A model generated the notes under the pieces. That model made no database searches, was not told the DNA's origin, and saw only the letters and a program-made list of their open reading frames with translations. From assembly GCF_002165625.1 (NCBI RefSeq), contig NZ_NGNS01000020.1:1-64000 (forward strand): a stretch of 64,000 bases of DNA, read 5' to 3'. Positions 18,287 to 27,948 of this stretch are shown here, one piece after another. A program made the position numbers and the translations under genes. The DNA is from Neiella marina. Lineage in GTDB: Bacteria > Pseudomonadota > Gammaproteobacteria > Enterobacterales > Neiellaceae. Each line of letters opens with the position of its first letter. The stretch's first letter is position 1.

Positions 18287-18922
18287 ATGTCTCCATTAAC
18301 CGCCTTGAAATTGGCTTGGCGTCATGCCACTAAATTGCTGATTGCGATGGCAACTCTTACGTTAGTTGCCTGCTCAGAGCCAGAAACCTTGACCAATTTA
18401 TCCGTTGAGTTTCCTCAGTCTGAACTCATGGTGATTGATGTCGTGTCGTCGAAACAGAAATATCAATTTGAATTGCCGGTTACTGAGTTGAGTGACCGTG
18501 ATGCGCTGGCCAAGTCCCTTGCCGACTTGCCTCGTGAACTGCGTTTAGAAGTGATTGAAATGCTCGAAAGCATTGAACCGCCGGCACCAGAGCCTATTTC
18601 ACCAAGCTTAAGTCGCAGTGTTGAAGCTTTGGATCATCTCCTTAAATCGTTAGGGGACGACTTGTCTGACCTACAGCAAGAGCTGCAGCAACACGGGGAT
18701 GAATACCAACGCGAGCTTGAACAAAACATGGGGGAACTTTCTGAGGGCGCAGCTGAAATGGCGGCAGAAGCTGAACAACAAGCCAAAGGGTTCTTGGACA
18801 AAATGCAACAGCAGTATGTTGAGCACATTGCCCGCTTGATTGAATCTGGAGAGCTATCTGAAGAAGAGATTACTCGTCTCGAACAAGCGATCATTGCTCA
18901 TCACAAGAAAGCGAAACAGTAA
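18287..18922 (+). CDS. coiled-coil lipoprotein of unknown function
   Basis: A 211-residue exported lipoprotein with lipobox LVAC (Cys29). The mature part begins with a short beta-like segment (LSVEFPQSELMVIDVVSSKQKYQFELP). A long, strongly acidic, Q/E-rich amphipathic coiled coil follows (about residues 100-210) and ends in a basic KKAKQ. AGGA precedes the ATG. It is 17 bases upstream of the gamma-glutamyltransferase gene and probably co-transcribed. I do not recognise a named family; anchoring to the outer membrane is expected, since residue +2 is Ser. Confidence 0.7.
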   Translation: MSPLTALKLAWRHATKLLIAMATLTLVACSEPETLTNLSVEFPQSELMVIDVVSSKQKYQFELPVTELSDRDALAKSLADLPRELRLEVIEMLESIEPPAPEPISPSLSRSVEALDHLLKSLGDDLSDLQQELQQHGDEYQRELEQNMGELSEGAAEMAAEAEQQAKGFLDKMQQQYVEHIARLIESGELSEEEITRLEQAIIAHHKKAKQ

Positions 18923-18939
18923 GATAGCGATTGATATTG

Positions 18940-20718
18940 ATGAATAACCCGTTTTCTCAACGCCCAGTCTTGAAGCGATTCAATGCTTTTGTTCAAGCTC
19001 TGTTTGCGCTAATGCTGTTGGTGGCTTCGACTGCTTACGCCGACACTGTCCTTGACCCGGAAGTAACCACTGCAGTTACTCAACATCAGGCGGTTTATGC
19101 TGATCAAGCCATGGTGGTGACGGCAAATCCTCATGCCTCTGAAGCCGCTCTTGCAATGCTAACCGCGGGCGGCTCTGCTGTAGATGCAGCGATTGCCGCG
19201 CAGTTTGTGCTGACGTTAGTCGAACCGCAATCAAGTGGTATTGGCGGCGGCGCATTTATGCTGTTATACGATCAAGAACAACAGCAGCTACTTACCTTTG
19301 ATGGCCGAGAAACGGCGCCAGCAGCGGCCAAGGCCGATCGGTTTTTGAATGATGAAGGGAAACCGAAGCGCTGGATTGATGCCTTGGTTGGGGGGCAGTC
19401 AGTTGGCGTCCCTGGTGTTGTTGCCATGATGGCGCAAGCCCATGAGCGTGACGGCAAACTGCCGTGGGCTAAGCTCATTGAGCCTGCTATCAAGCTGGCC
19501 GAAAACGGCTTTGAAGTATCGCCACGGTTGGCCGGTTTGTTGGCCAAACGTTACAATCCTGGGTTGGTTAAGCTGGAGCCCGCAGCCAGTTATTTTTACC
19601 CCGATGGGGAGCCTCTTCAAGCCGGCCAGTTACTGAAAAATCCTCAGTTAGCGGCAACGATGCGAATCATTGCCAAGCACGGCAGCGAGGCGTTCTACCA
19701 AGGCAAACTGGCCGAACAGTTAGTTTCAGCCGTGCAACAGGCGGCAATTAACCCGGGCGACCTGACGATAACTGATTTGGCCGGCTATCAACCCAAACGT
19801 CGAGCGCCTTTGTGTGCCGGTTATCATCAGTATCAGGTTTGTTCGATGGCACCGCCGAGCTCCGGCGGTATTGCCGTGGCTCAACTAATGAAGTTGCTTG
19901 AAGCGCGCGACATGAGCGACTTGGCTACTGGCAGTGTTGGCGCGGTGCATCAGTTTGCTCAAGCGTCAAGGCTGGCATTCGCCGATCGTAACCGCTACAT
20001 CGGCGATCCCGATTTTGTCAAAGTGCCGGTCAACGAACTATTGGCCGACAGTTACATCGCTGAACGCCGTCAGCTGATTAAGGCCAATAAAGATATGGGC
20101 AAAGCCCAAGCTGGTCATGTCATGAGTGCGCCTCGGGCTGCAGGCGTGTCTCCGGAACTACCCAGCACCTCGCACTTGAGCATTGTTGATGGTGAAGGCA
20201 ACGCGGTGTCAATGACCACAAGTATCGAAATGGCATTTGGCTCTGGCTTGATGGTTAATGGTTTCTTGCTCAACAACCAATTAACCGATTTTTCGTTCTC
20301 GCCATCGCGTGATGGCACATTAGTGCCAAATGCCGTTGCCGCAGGCAAACGACCTCGCAGTTCAATGGCGCCTGTGATGGTATTCGACCAAGCCGGCGAA
20401 CTGGAACTGGTGGTTGGTTCTCCCGGAGGCAGCCGAATTATCAACTATGTTGCGCAAACCTTGATTGCCGTGCTCGATGGCAAACTCGACATTCAGCAGG
20501 CGATTAATATGGCCAAGGTGACTCACCGCAATGATTACTTGGCATTGGAAAAGGGCGGCTGGCCGCAACAAACGGTAGAGCAGTTAGAATCAATGGGCTA
20601 TGAGTTGCAACAACGTGATTTGAATTCTGGCTTACACGGTATTCAGAAAGTAAAACAAGGTTGGCTTGGCGGCGCTGATCCGCGCCGCGAAGGAGTCGCT
20701 TTGGGACTGTCGAAGTGA
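18940..20718 (+). CDS. gamma-glutamyltransferase (glutathione hydrolase)
   Basis: A periplasmic N-terminal-nucleophile hydrolase that removes the gamma-glutamyl group of glutathione and related peptides. The 592-residue proenzyme has a signal peptide ending near TAYA. The large subunit has SSGIGGGAFMLLYD and the substrate arginine in DGRETAP. The autocleavage site lies before Thr410 in PSTSHLSIVDGEGNAVSMT; this Thr becomes the N-terminal nucleophile of the small subunit. The small subunit keeps the GSPGGSRI loop. I start at the ATG at 18940; a TTG at 18931 is possible. A 12 bp hairpin lies just after the stop. Confidence 0.92.
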   Translation: MNNPFSQRPVLKRFNAFVQALFALMLLVASTAYADTVLDPEVTTAVTQHQAVYADQAMVVTANPHASEAALAMLTAGGSAVDAAIAAQFVLTLVEPQSSGIGGGAFMLLYDQEQQQLLTFDGRETAPAAAKADRFLNDEGKPKRWIDALVGGQSVGVPGVVAMMAQAHERDGKLPWAKLIEPAIKLAENGFEVSPRLAGLLAKRYNPGLVKLEPAASYFYPDGEPLQAGQLLKNPQLAATMRIIAKHGSEAFYQGKLAEQLVSAVQQAAINPGDLTITDLAGYQPKRRAPLCAGYHQYQVCSMAPPSSGGIAVAQLMKLLEARDMSDLATGSVGAVHQFAQASRLAFADRNRYIGDPDFVKVPVNELLADSYIAERRQLIKANKDMGKAQAGHVMSAPRAAGVSPELPSTSHLSIVDGEGNAVSMTTSIEMAFGSGLMVNGFLLNNQLTDFSFSPSRDGTLVPNAVAAGKRPRSSMAPVMVFDQAGELELVVGSPGGSRIINYVAQTLIAVLDGKLDIQQAINMAKVTHRNDYLALEKGGWPQQTVEQLESMGYELQQRDLNSGLHGIQKVKQGWLGGADPRREGVALGLSK

Positions 20719-20722
20719 CCGA

Positions 20723-20754
20723 GCTACCGGCGGCCAATGCTAGCCGTTGGTAGC
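20723..20754. terminator. hairpin between convergent genes
   Basis: GCTACCGGCGGC (20723-20734) pairs with GCCGTTGGTAGC (20743-20754), with two G-U pairs and an 8-base loop. It overlaps the 3' end of the minus-strand lipoprotein gene and follows ggt by 4 bases. There is no U-tract, so it may be an mRNA 3'-end stabiliser rather than a classic terminator. Confidence 0.4.
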
Positions 20755-21174
20755 AAACGGATCGGCATCTATTTTGTGAACCACCCAAGTGTTGGCAAAT
20801 TGCTGTGATAAATGGACAACGCGAACGTCCATGATGGTGCTGCGTCCGACTTTTGAGGTGAAGTGAAGCTCAACCCAAACATCTTGGTCGAGGCGGCGAA
20901 AAAAGTCGGCACTACTGTTTTTCACTTCGATTTCGGGATTAACCATTTCCATGCCGACGACATGGCGCTTAATCGCTTCCATATTGCGATAATGCTCAAG
21001 TAGTTCTGCCAATTTTGGTCCAGACAAGCGCTTTGCTTTTTCCAAGTCTTCTTCAACATAAATGGCACTGAAAAACGCTACCGCGACATCTTCCGGATCT
21101 TGCTGCGGTTTGTTGTCTTGACAGCCAATTAGGGTCAAAACGGCCAACATTAAAGTGACGATTCGAAGCCACAT
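20740..21174 (-). CDS. small lipoprotein, NTF2-like fold suspected
   Basis: A 144-residue lipoprotein with lipobox LIGC (Cys18). The mature part starts with QDPEDVAVAFFSAIYVEEDLEKAKRLSG in outline, a pattern seen in DUF4878/NTF2-like extracytoplasmic proteins: an N-terminal helix, then curved beta-strands ending in VHKIDADPF. I chose the ATG at 21174 because the signal peptide begins there; the longer frame to 21318 lacks support. An 18 bp perfect palindrome lies 70 bases upstream. Function is unknown. Confidence 0.65.
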   Translation of the reverse strand: MWLRIVTLMLAVLTLIGCQDNKPQQDPEDVAVAFFSAIYVEEDLEKAKRLSGPKLAELLEHYRNMEAIKRHVVGMEMVNPEIEVKNSSADFFRRLDQDVWVELHFTSKVGRSTIMDVRVVHLSQQFANTWVVHKIDADPFATNG

Positions 21175-21243
21175 GGAATTATTCTCATTAGGGTTAGATG
21201 GCAAAACCATACCCACCAGTTTGGAGTATTTCAATAGTAGTTT

Positions 21244-21261
21244 ATTTGTCAGCTGACAAAT
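21244..21261. promoter_or_regulatory. perfect 18 bp palindrome, probable operator
   Basis: ATTTGTCAGCTGACAAAT is a perfect dyad between the divergent lipoprotein gene (start 21174) and the exonuclease-endonuclease gene (start 21410). No T-run follows, so it is more likely a regulator-binding site than a terminator. The regulator is unknown. Confidence 0.5.
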
Positions 21262-21358
21262 GGCTGGCAACACAAATACTGGCGTTGGCTTGGCATCATC
21301 CCTAGCTCTGTTTTGCATCCGTAATTGTCGTTGCAGGTGATAATAAGTACTACCCTTA

Positions 21359-21377
21359 TACAGTATTTATACAGTAC
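21359..21377 (+). promoter_or_regulatory. ATACAGTA direct repeat near the nuclease promoter
   Basis: Two ATACAGTA octamers (21359-21366 and 21370-21377) lie about 35 bases before the nuclease gene. Each resembles the right half of a gammaproteobacterial LexA box (TACTGTAT-N4-ATACAGTA), but no proper left half is present. The repeat also overlaps the likely -10 region. Confidence 0.35.
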
Positions 21378-21409
21378 TCTTGCAACTGCGCTAAATAGAA
21401 TGAGGCATC

Positions 21410-22822
21410 ATGGAAACGTCTGAGTTAGTTTTCGTCGATTTGGAAACCACAGGTGGAGTGGCACAACGAGATCGGATCACAGAAATTGCCGTGATCCGAA
21501 CATCCCAAGGGCAGGAAGTGAGTCGTTGGTCATCGCTGGTCAATCCGCAACAGCCGTTGACGCCCTTTATTCAGCGCTTAACTGGACTGACTGATGAAAT
21601 GCTTGCCAACGCCCCAACGTTCGACGAAATTGCCGATGAAGTCGAGCGGCAACTCGCCGATGCCGTGTTTGTTGCTCACAATGCGCGATTTGATTATGGT
21701 TTTCTGAAGAATGAGTTCCGTCGCATTGAGCGCTCATGGCACGCTCGTAACTTGTGTACCGTTAAGTTATCTCGGGCCATGTATCCTGAGCATCGAAAGC
21801 ATGGATTAGATCAGTTGATTACTCGTCATGACCTGTCCTGTTCAGCACGTCACCGAGCAATGGGTGATGCTGCTGCCACCCTGATGTTTTATCAACACTT
21901 ACTGAACGAGTTTGGCACTGAACGGGTCACTGAGCAGATTGCGAAGCTCATCCTGCGACCAACGATTCCTCCGAACCTGCCGAGCGATGTGCTCGATAGC
22001 TTACCGACGAGTCCTGGTGTCTATCGATTTTGGGGTGAGCAAGGCGCGCTGTTGTACGTTGGTAAAAGCATCAATATTTATCAGCGAGTGACGAGTCATT
22101 TTCAAGATGACCACCGGCTGCACAAATCGCAACAGCTGTCGCTGCAAGTATTTGATATTGACTACAGCCAAACGGCTGGCGACTTGGGAGCGCAGTTATT
22201 AGAGCTGCAGCAAATAAAAACACTGAAGCCGATCCACAATCGCCGCAGCCGCGCTGCGAAGGAATTGAAGACCATTCGGCTCAAGCAAAATGAACACGGA
22301 TACCTATGCGCATCGATTGAACATCATATTGATATGGCTGATTTGGCTGCCCACTATGGTTTGTTCAAAACTAAGAAAGAAGCAGAGAAAGCCCTCAATG
22401 GCTTGATTAAGAGTTATCAATTGTGTCCGTCATTATGTGGCTTAGAGCAGACTCAAGGTGCGTGTTTCAAAGCGCAGTTGGGGCAATGTAAAGGTGCCTG
22501 TGAGCAAAAAGAGCAAGCACTGGCATACAACACACGAGTTACCTTGGCGATGCAAGGGTTGAAACTCAAGAGCTGGCCTTGGGAAGGACCAATTGGTATT
22601 CGTGAGCACGATAGCTTTAGCGATATTCGTCAGTTTCATGTGATCTGGCAATGGTGTCACCTGATTACCTTAAATGATGAGCAGGAATTTTATGATTGGT
22701 TGCCAGAGCAGGCACCCGAGCCTTCGTTTGACCGTGATTGCTACCAGTTGCTGCAACGCTATTTGTTCGGCGGCAAATCTAAACCTGATGTGGTGGTGCT
22801 GCCTAATTGGTCGGTGACATAG
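21410..22822 (+). CDS. DEDDh 3'-5' exonuclease fused to a GIY-YIG (Cho/UvrC-type) endonuclease
   Basis: A 470-residue two-nuclease fusion. Residues 5-165 are a DnaQ-like exonuclease with ExoI FVDLETTG (Asp10, Glu12), ExoII HNARFDYGFL (Asp95) and ExoIII HRAMGD (His148, Asp153). Residues 198-280 are a GIY-YIG nuclease with GVYRF (203-207), LYVGKS (215-220) and Arg226. A cysteine cluster follows at about 338-365, with the spacing seen in UvrC/Cho proteins. Cho makes the 3' incision in nucleotide excision repair; the attached exonuclease could trim the incised strand, which is inference. Fusions of this type occur in several proteobacteria and actinobacteria. SOS control is possible. Confidence 0.88.
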   Translation: METSELVFVDLETTGGVAQRDRITEIAVIRTSQGQEVSRWSSLVNPQQPLTPFIQRLTGLTDEMLANAPTFDEIADEVERQLADAVFVAHNARFDYGFLKNEFRRIERSWHARNLCTVKLSRAMYPEHRKHGLDQLITRHDLSCSARHRAMGDAAATLMFYQHLLNEFGTERVTEQIAKLILRPTIPPNLPSDVLDSLPTSPGVYRFWGEQGALLYVGKSINIYQRVTSHFQDDHRLHKSQQLSLQVFDIDYSQTAGDLGAQLLELQQIKTLKPIHNRRSRAAKELKTIRLKQNEHGYLCASIEHHIDMADLAAHYGLFKTKKEAEKALNGLIKSYQLCPSLCGLEQTQGACFKAQLGQCKGACEQKEQALAYNTRVTLAMQGLKLKSWPWEGPIGIREHDSFSDIRQFHVIWQWCHLITLNDEQEFYDWLPEQAPEPSFDRDCYQLLQRYLFGGKSKPDVVVLPNWSVT

Positions 22823-22937
22823 CTGCTTACTTATTGGTGTGTTGAAGTCACCGTTAAATCCAAGCGTCTGATCAAGGCGTTTTGATTCTGTTTAGCTATA
22901 TTGATGCTAAATCAACTATCTGGGTATCAGCAATTTG

Positions 22938-24203
22938 ATGCTGTCGGTCAGCGCAAGTATCAGCCGATTTGAAAAGCTGGTGGTCTTTTTGGCCTTAGCC
23001 TCTATTGCTGCGCTTGCAATTTACCCATTGTTGCCGAACCAACGCTTTTCCATTGATCTTCATAATACCCAACGAATTGCTATCGAAGGTGATGGAGTCA
23101 GCGGTGGCTCTTCGGTTGCCAGCGTAATTGAGTCGTCGAATTCAAAACCGCTTAGTTGGCGTTGTGAACTCAAAAGCGGTTATCAGTTCCCCTATTGCTC
23201 CACCAAAATTCATTTGTTTGATGAAGCTTCCATGCAGGGGGTTGATCTGAGCAGTTATAAAGAGTTGTTATTGCGCTACAGCTATCGGCCACCAACAACA
23301 TCAAGTCAAACCGAAACCATCCGACTTTACGTCAGAAACCACAACCCAGCCTATTCCAACCTAGACGATTTCAGCTCCATGAAGTACAACGAGCTGGAAT
23401 TCCAACCGAGCACTTTGGGCGATGAAATCAATCTGCCGCTCGACGTCTTTAAAGTCTCTCATTGGTGGTTGTTGGAGCGTAATTTGCCGATTGAGTTATC
23501 GCGTATCGAGTTCAATCAAGTCATGGTAGTAGAGTTGGTCACCGGTACCTATGCGAGCTTCGGCGAGCACTTTTTTCAGCTCAAAGAGTTGACCTTCACT
23601 AAACCACTGGTGTCGGCGTCAAACTACTATTTGGCAATCGTTATCGTGTGGGTCGCCTTGTCGCTATCATTTGTGTTTTGGAAAGCACTGACGCTCAAGC
23701 GCGACAATCGCAAGTATCATCATTTGGCAATTCAGGATCCGCTGACAGAGTTGCTCAATCGTCATGGTATTCAAGAAAAACTGAAACAGCATCAACGGGC
23801 CGCTGCTAGTGTTTTGTTGTTCGACCTCGACCATTTCAAGAAAGTTAATGATGTTTATGGTCATGGCGTCGGTGATGAAGTACTGAAGGCGTTTGCCAAC
23901 TTACTCCGTCTAACCTGCCGTCAAAACGATATTGCTGCCCGTTGGGGAGGGGAAGAATTCGTAGTGATTTGCTTTGATACCGACGCGCAACAAGCAAAAA
24001 TCGTCGCCGCTAAAGTACGCCAGGCAATGACAGGTTTAGTCTGGCCACAGCAGTTAAATGTAACCACTAGTATCGGTGTCGCCGAAGCTGGTGCAGATGA
24101 CTCTTTTGAAGTTGCTCTCAACTGGGCTGATATTGCTCTTTATCAAGCAAAGGAACAAGGGAGGGACCAAGTCATCGTCTACCAGCACGCGACTAATCAA
24201 TAA
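22938..24203 (+). CDS. membrane diguanylate cyclase (GGDEF protein)
   Basis: Makes the second messenger cyclic di-GMP. The 421-residue product has an N-terminal TM (about 14-34), an extracytoplasmic beta-rich sensor of about 190 residues that I do not recognise, a second TM (about 232-250) and a GGDEF domain (about 265-415). The active site reads GGEEF, a functional variant. The inhibitory I-site RQND stands exactly 5 residues before it, so product inhibition is expected. No EAL domain. An ATG at 22938 is preferred to the TTG at 22935. Its 3' end overlaps the convergent tamB gene by 11 bases. Confidence 0.9.
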   Translation: MLSVSASISRFEKLVVFLALASIAALAIYPLLPNQRFSIDLHNTQRIAIEGDGVSGGSSVASVIESSNSKPLSWRCELKSGYQFPYCSTKIHLFDEASMQGVDLSSYKELLLRYSYRPPTTSSQTETIRLYVRNHNPAYSNLDDFSSMKYNELEFQPSTLGDEINLPLDVFKVSHWWLLERNLPIELSRIEFNQVMVVELVTGTYASFGEHFFQLKELTFTKPLVSASNYYLAIVIVWVALSLSFVFWKALTLKRDNRKYHHLAIQDPLTELLNRHGIQEKLKQHQRAAASVLLFDLDHFKKVNDVYGHGVGDEVLKAFANLLRLTCRQNDIAARWGGEEFVVICFDTDAQQAKIVAAKVRQAMTGLVWPQQLNVTTSIGVAEAGADDSFEVALNWADIALYQAKEQGRDQVIVYQHATNQ

Positions 24204-27200
24204 AAAACGAGTAGTACAAGTCGGCTGAACGCTCAATACCGGAGACTGTTTCTAGCCACAATTGATTCAGCAAGTAAAACCGCACAGTCACCTCGTTAAT
24301 GGGCTCAAACACGCCCATGCCGTACTTTAAGTACAGTCGCTCGCCAACGTAGCCACTGATAGTGACTTGTGTTTCATCACCTTCGCCTTCGGTATCTAGC
24401 GATACTTGCTGGATTCCGGTGACTTGCTCCATTGAGTTGGTCAATCCCATTGATGATGCGGCAGTGACACCCAGTGCAGTGGCGGCCGCCATCGTGCTAT
24501 TACTGTCATCTGAGTCGAGACCGCGACCGCGAACAATGTACGACAGCACTTCCTGCTGTTGCATGGCCGGATCCGAATAGAACTCAATAATCGGTTGTTC
24601 TACCGTGCCGGTAGCATGAATACCAGCGATGACATCAGCCGACTTAATTTCACGAGCCGCTCTAATATTCAAAGCGGCCAGCTCTGGCGGGCCATTAAAG
24701 TGGACCGCTGAATCCGGTTGCACTTCCAAACGTTGGCCATAAGCGCGGTAGCGGCCAGTGGTCAATTCAATTGGGCCATAAAGTTGGACCGGTACGTTAG
24801 GCTGTTTAATGACTTCAAGTTGGCCGCCAATACGGCCAATGAAGCCGAGTGCATTGACGCGAATATCATCGCCCAAGGTCACTGCTATCTTGGCATTGAG
24901 ATTGGCATCAGCGCGGCTTTGTTGATCGATTTGATCAATGAATACTTGGTCATCACTGACCGCTATCCCGCTGTCGGGCAAGCGCCGAAAGATGATTTCA
25001 GCTTTGGGGATGTCAATAGTCCCGGTTAATGATGGCGTTGCATCGCGGTAGTCAAAACGAAGGTCAGGACTGACCACCAAGCTCGACTCTGGCGGCAGTA
25101 ACACATCCAATTTATGACCATCGAATCGCGATGCCAGGGTAAATTCGTCGCGCCAATCAGCCGTAGCCGTCAATGTCGCTGAATTTTTACCAAGGTGGAA
25201 GTGACTGGTTAGATCAGCACGTTGTTGGCTAAAAGTGAGTGATAGATTGAGCTGATCGATTGGTGTTGGGTTGGACAGCAGCACAATTTCGCCGTCGTTT
25301 AAGTTAAATTCACCATTGATTAGAGGGCTCCCTAACGTACCAGTCACCTCCGCTTGACCGTTAAGATAACCTTTGACTCGCTCGATATCTGGCAGTAGTG
25401 ATTTGAAGTGACCCAATTCAAGAGCTGATACGGCTAACTGGCCGCCAATCGCTGCATCGTCATTCTGGACATTGCCATCGAACAACAGGTGAGCACCATG
25501 GTCCGTTTGCAGCTCCAGCTTCAGTATTGATTGCTGCTCATCGATTGCCCCAGATATCGTTAGCTGACCAATATCGACTTGCTGCTGATCGCTATCGACG
25601 CGGCTGTGGAATGCCATGGTTAAGTCTTTAGAGTTGAGTTGGAACGTCGCATTAGCAGGCTGATTGGGCTGCCAATGCGCATCTAGCTCACCGATCAGGT
25701 GACCTGACACCTGGTAATCTTGATGAAGCAATTGCCGCGTTAAGTCATGGCCTGATATATCAACCGATAGCTCGGCATTGCCAGATTTGCCTAGGGTCGC
25801 AGGCTGACGCAGACAAACTTTGCTATCTCGGGCTTGCCAGCAGTGTTGACTGATATCCATTTGCTGACGCTCGACGCCGTAGTTTAGCTCAACGGCTTGA
25901 TTGAGCTGCCAATGCCCTGCGGTGGTTGCAAAATCGGCTCGCTCTAGCACCCCTGTCCATGACTGTTCAGTGTCAAACCAATGACCTTGCAATTGAACCT
26001 GAGGGATGAAGTCGCCAGCGCCGCTCACGGTAAGTTGATGATTGCCGAGGTCCCCCGAACTGGTGAGCGAGAGTCGTTCGCTTTCGAGGTGGGCCAAATC
26101 GGTATCAAGCAACTCGAGTTCAAATTGATGTTGGTGGTTGGCCAGCGGGCTATAGCTGGCGTGAAAAGACCCAGAGTCTGCTTGGATCGACTGTTGGAAA
26201 CCAAAACGCTGCAATTGACCAGCGATGGCGATGTGCGGATCATCATAACGGCCAGTGACTGTGATATCACTTTCAATCGTGCCGGATAGGCCATCGACCC
26301 AGCGATTCAACTCCTGCCCCGATAGATGGCCAGACATTTGCCATTGGTCGTTCACCCGACCAGCCATGGTTAGCGTTGAGCCAGCAATTTCGATGGCAAT
26401 ATCTTCAGCGTAACCTTGCAGCTGGTTGTTGAGGCTCAGCTGACCTTGCACCTTGACCGGCATGTCGAGATAGTCACCGCTGATGTTGATCGGAGTAAAA
26501 TTCAACTGCCATTGCTGTTCGCTCCAGTTACCTGAGTGAACGATCTCGCCGGAGATAACAGGGACGTCAGGTAGTTGCCATTGAGGCAAATGAAGTTGCT
26601 GAAAATGAGCGTTGAGCTGCCATTTTAGCTGTTCTCCATAGTCCAGATGAGCATCACCAACTAGCTCACCCTGATGAAGTAAGTCATTGATCTGCAGTTC
26701 AGACAAGGTCAACCGTTGGTTGCTGTGATGACCTAATGCAGTCACTTTGGCTTTAATGGGCATCTGCTCGAGTTCAGTGTCCACTTGAGCTCGTATTTCA
26801 AATTCTTGCTGATGCCGGTTGCCTTGTGCATTGGCGCTTACGGTTTGATATTGCATCAATTCAGTCAAATCATCGGGCATGATCATTTGTTTGCCAGCGA
26901 CGCTGAGATGAAATGGTATATCGGGGTTGGCCAGTGCGACATCGCCATTGACTTGCCAAAATAGTCGCTGTTGTTCGCTTGCCGCCAAAACAAGATTCTC
27001 TAAATCGCCGTCAATGGTTGCTTGCCATCGACTGTCTTTAAGGTTGGCAAAATTTGGGGCTTGTTGTGGCGCGACGGTGACATCCAGTTGCATCGGATAT
27101 GGGTGGGAGAGTTGCGCATCGCCGTGGATTTCGACAAACCCATAGGGCAGGTGGTCGAAACCGAGGCGGTCAATTTGTACATCAACGAATTGCCAATTGG

Positions 27201-27948
27201 CATCAATAAACACATTAGCAAACGATTCTTTGAGCCAATCTTCGTAGGCGAAGGTAAACCGCTCTGCGGCGGCATTATTAACCAGCAATGTCAGTGGTAA
27301 TCGAGTATCACTGAGTTGGCTCAGAGGCCAAGGCGTCGCTGGTGTTTGCTCGCTAGCCGGGGTCTCAGCAGAGCTCACAGAGTCGGCATCAACGTGGACC
27401 AAGCCATCTTTAAAATGAGCGCGTCGTACATCGATCATATCGTCTTGCAAGTAGACTTGAGCGGATCCTTGCGTCCATTGGATGACGATGTCGTCAATCA
27501 ACAACTCACCTTTTGCTACTGAGGCATTTCGAACATCAATGGTGAATGGCAATTCGAGGGTGTAGGGTTGCTGTTCTGTAGCATCAAGGACGGGGTCCAA
27601 ATCTTGCTCAGTTTGATCATCTGCTGATGACACTAGCTCAAGGAAAAAATCTGTTGCTTTAGCATCTCGAATACAGAGGCTATTGGTGAGCGTGCACCAC
27701 GGATTCCAGTGAACTTCAATGTCATTGCCACGGATTGTTAGCTCATCAAGTTCGAACGAAAAATGGTTTACCGCTAGACGACTGTTGAGTCTTCCGGATT
27801 TGTAATCGAGCTCTAAGCCCGGAACCAAGCCGCTCACGCTGTGGACTAGAATACGGCTGCCAAACTCAGTTGAGACCAAGATAGCTGCGACCAATAGCAG
27901 CGCTATCGGTAGGTAAATGAGCCATCGAAACAGATGACGAACCGTCAT
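24193..27948 (-). CDS. translocation and assembly module inner-membrane subunit TamB
   Basis: A giant periplasm-spanning beta-taco protein that works with TamA in outer-membrane protein or phospholipid delivery. The 1251-residue product has an N-terminal membrane anchor (about residues 9-27) and a long run of AsmA/TamB-type beta-repeats. The C-terminal DUF490/TamB domain (about 900-1251) ends in an outer-membrane-like YYSFFID. It overlaps tamA by 4 bases (ATGA, 27945-27948). Length and organisation match E. coli TamB (1259 residues). Confidence 0.95.
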   Translation of the reverse strand: MTVRHLFRWLIYLPIALLLVAAILVSTEFGSRILVHSVSGLVPGLELDYKSGRLNSRLAVNHFSFELDELTIRGNDIEVHWNPWCTLTNSLCIRDAKATDFFLELVSSADDQTEQDLDPVLDATEQQPYTLELPFTIDVRNASVAKGELLIDDIVIQWTQGSAQVYLQDDMIDVRRAHFKDGLVHVDADSVSSAETPASEQTPATPWPLSQLSDTRLPLTLLVNNAAAERFTFAYEDWLKESFANVFIDANWQFVDVQIDRLGFDHLPYGFVEIHGDAQLSHPYPMQLDVTVAPQQAPNFANLKDSRWQATIDGDLENLVLAASEQQRLFWQVNGDVALANPDIPFHLSVAGKQMIMPDDLTELMQYQTVSANAQGNRHQQEFEIRAQVDTELEQMPIKAKVTALGHHSNQRLTLSELQINDLLHQGELVGDAHLDYGEQLKWQLNAHFQQLHLPQWQLPDVPVISGEIVHSGNWSEQQWQLNFTPINISGDYLDMPVKVQGQLSLNNQLQGYAEDIAIEIAGSTLTMAGRVNDQWQMSGHLSGQELNRWVDGLSGTIESDITVTGRYDDPHIAIAGQLQRFGFQQSIQADSGSFHASYSPLANHQHQFELELLDTDLAHLESERLSLTSSGDLGNHQLTVSGAGDFIPQVQLQGHWFDTEQSWTGVLERADFATTAGHWQLNQAVELNYGVERQQMDISQHCWQARDSKVCLRQPATLGKSGNAELSVDISGHDLTRQLLHQDYQVSGHLIGELDAHWQPNQPANATFQLNSKDLTMAFHSRVDSDQQQVDIGQLTISGAIDEQQSILKLELQTDHGAHLLFDGNVQNDDAAIGGQLAVSALELGHFKSLLPDIERVKGYLNGQAEVTGTLGSPLINGEFNLNDGEIVLLSNPTPIDQLNLSLTFSQQRADLTSHFHLGKNSATLTATADWRDEFTLASRFDGHKLDVLLPPESSLVVSPDLRFDYRDATPSLTGTIDIPKAEIIFRRLPDSGIAVSDDQVFIDQIDQQSRADANLNAKIAVTLGDDIRVNALGFIGRIGGQLEVIKQPNVPVQLYGPIELTTGRYRAYGQRLEVQPDSAVHFNGPPELAALNIRAAREIKSADVIAGIHATGTVEQPIIEFYSDPAMQQQEVLSYIVRGRGLDSDDSNSTMAAATALGVTAASSMGLTNSMEQVTGIQQVSLDTEGEGDETQVTISGYVGERLYLKYGMGVFEPINEVTVRFYLLNQLWLETVSGIERSADLYYSFFID

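Noticed and set aside
21339-21377. Canonical LexA box upstream of the exonuclease-GIY-YIG gene
   Set aside because: No CTGT-N8-ACAG pairing exists; only two right-half-like octamers in direct order are present, so I list it as half-sites only.
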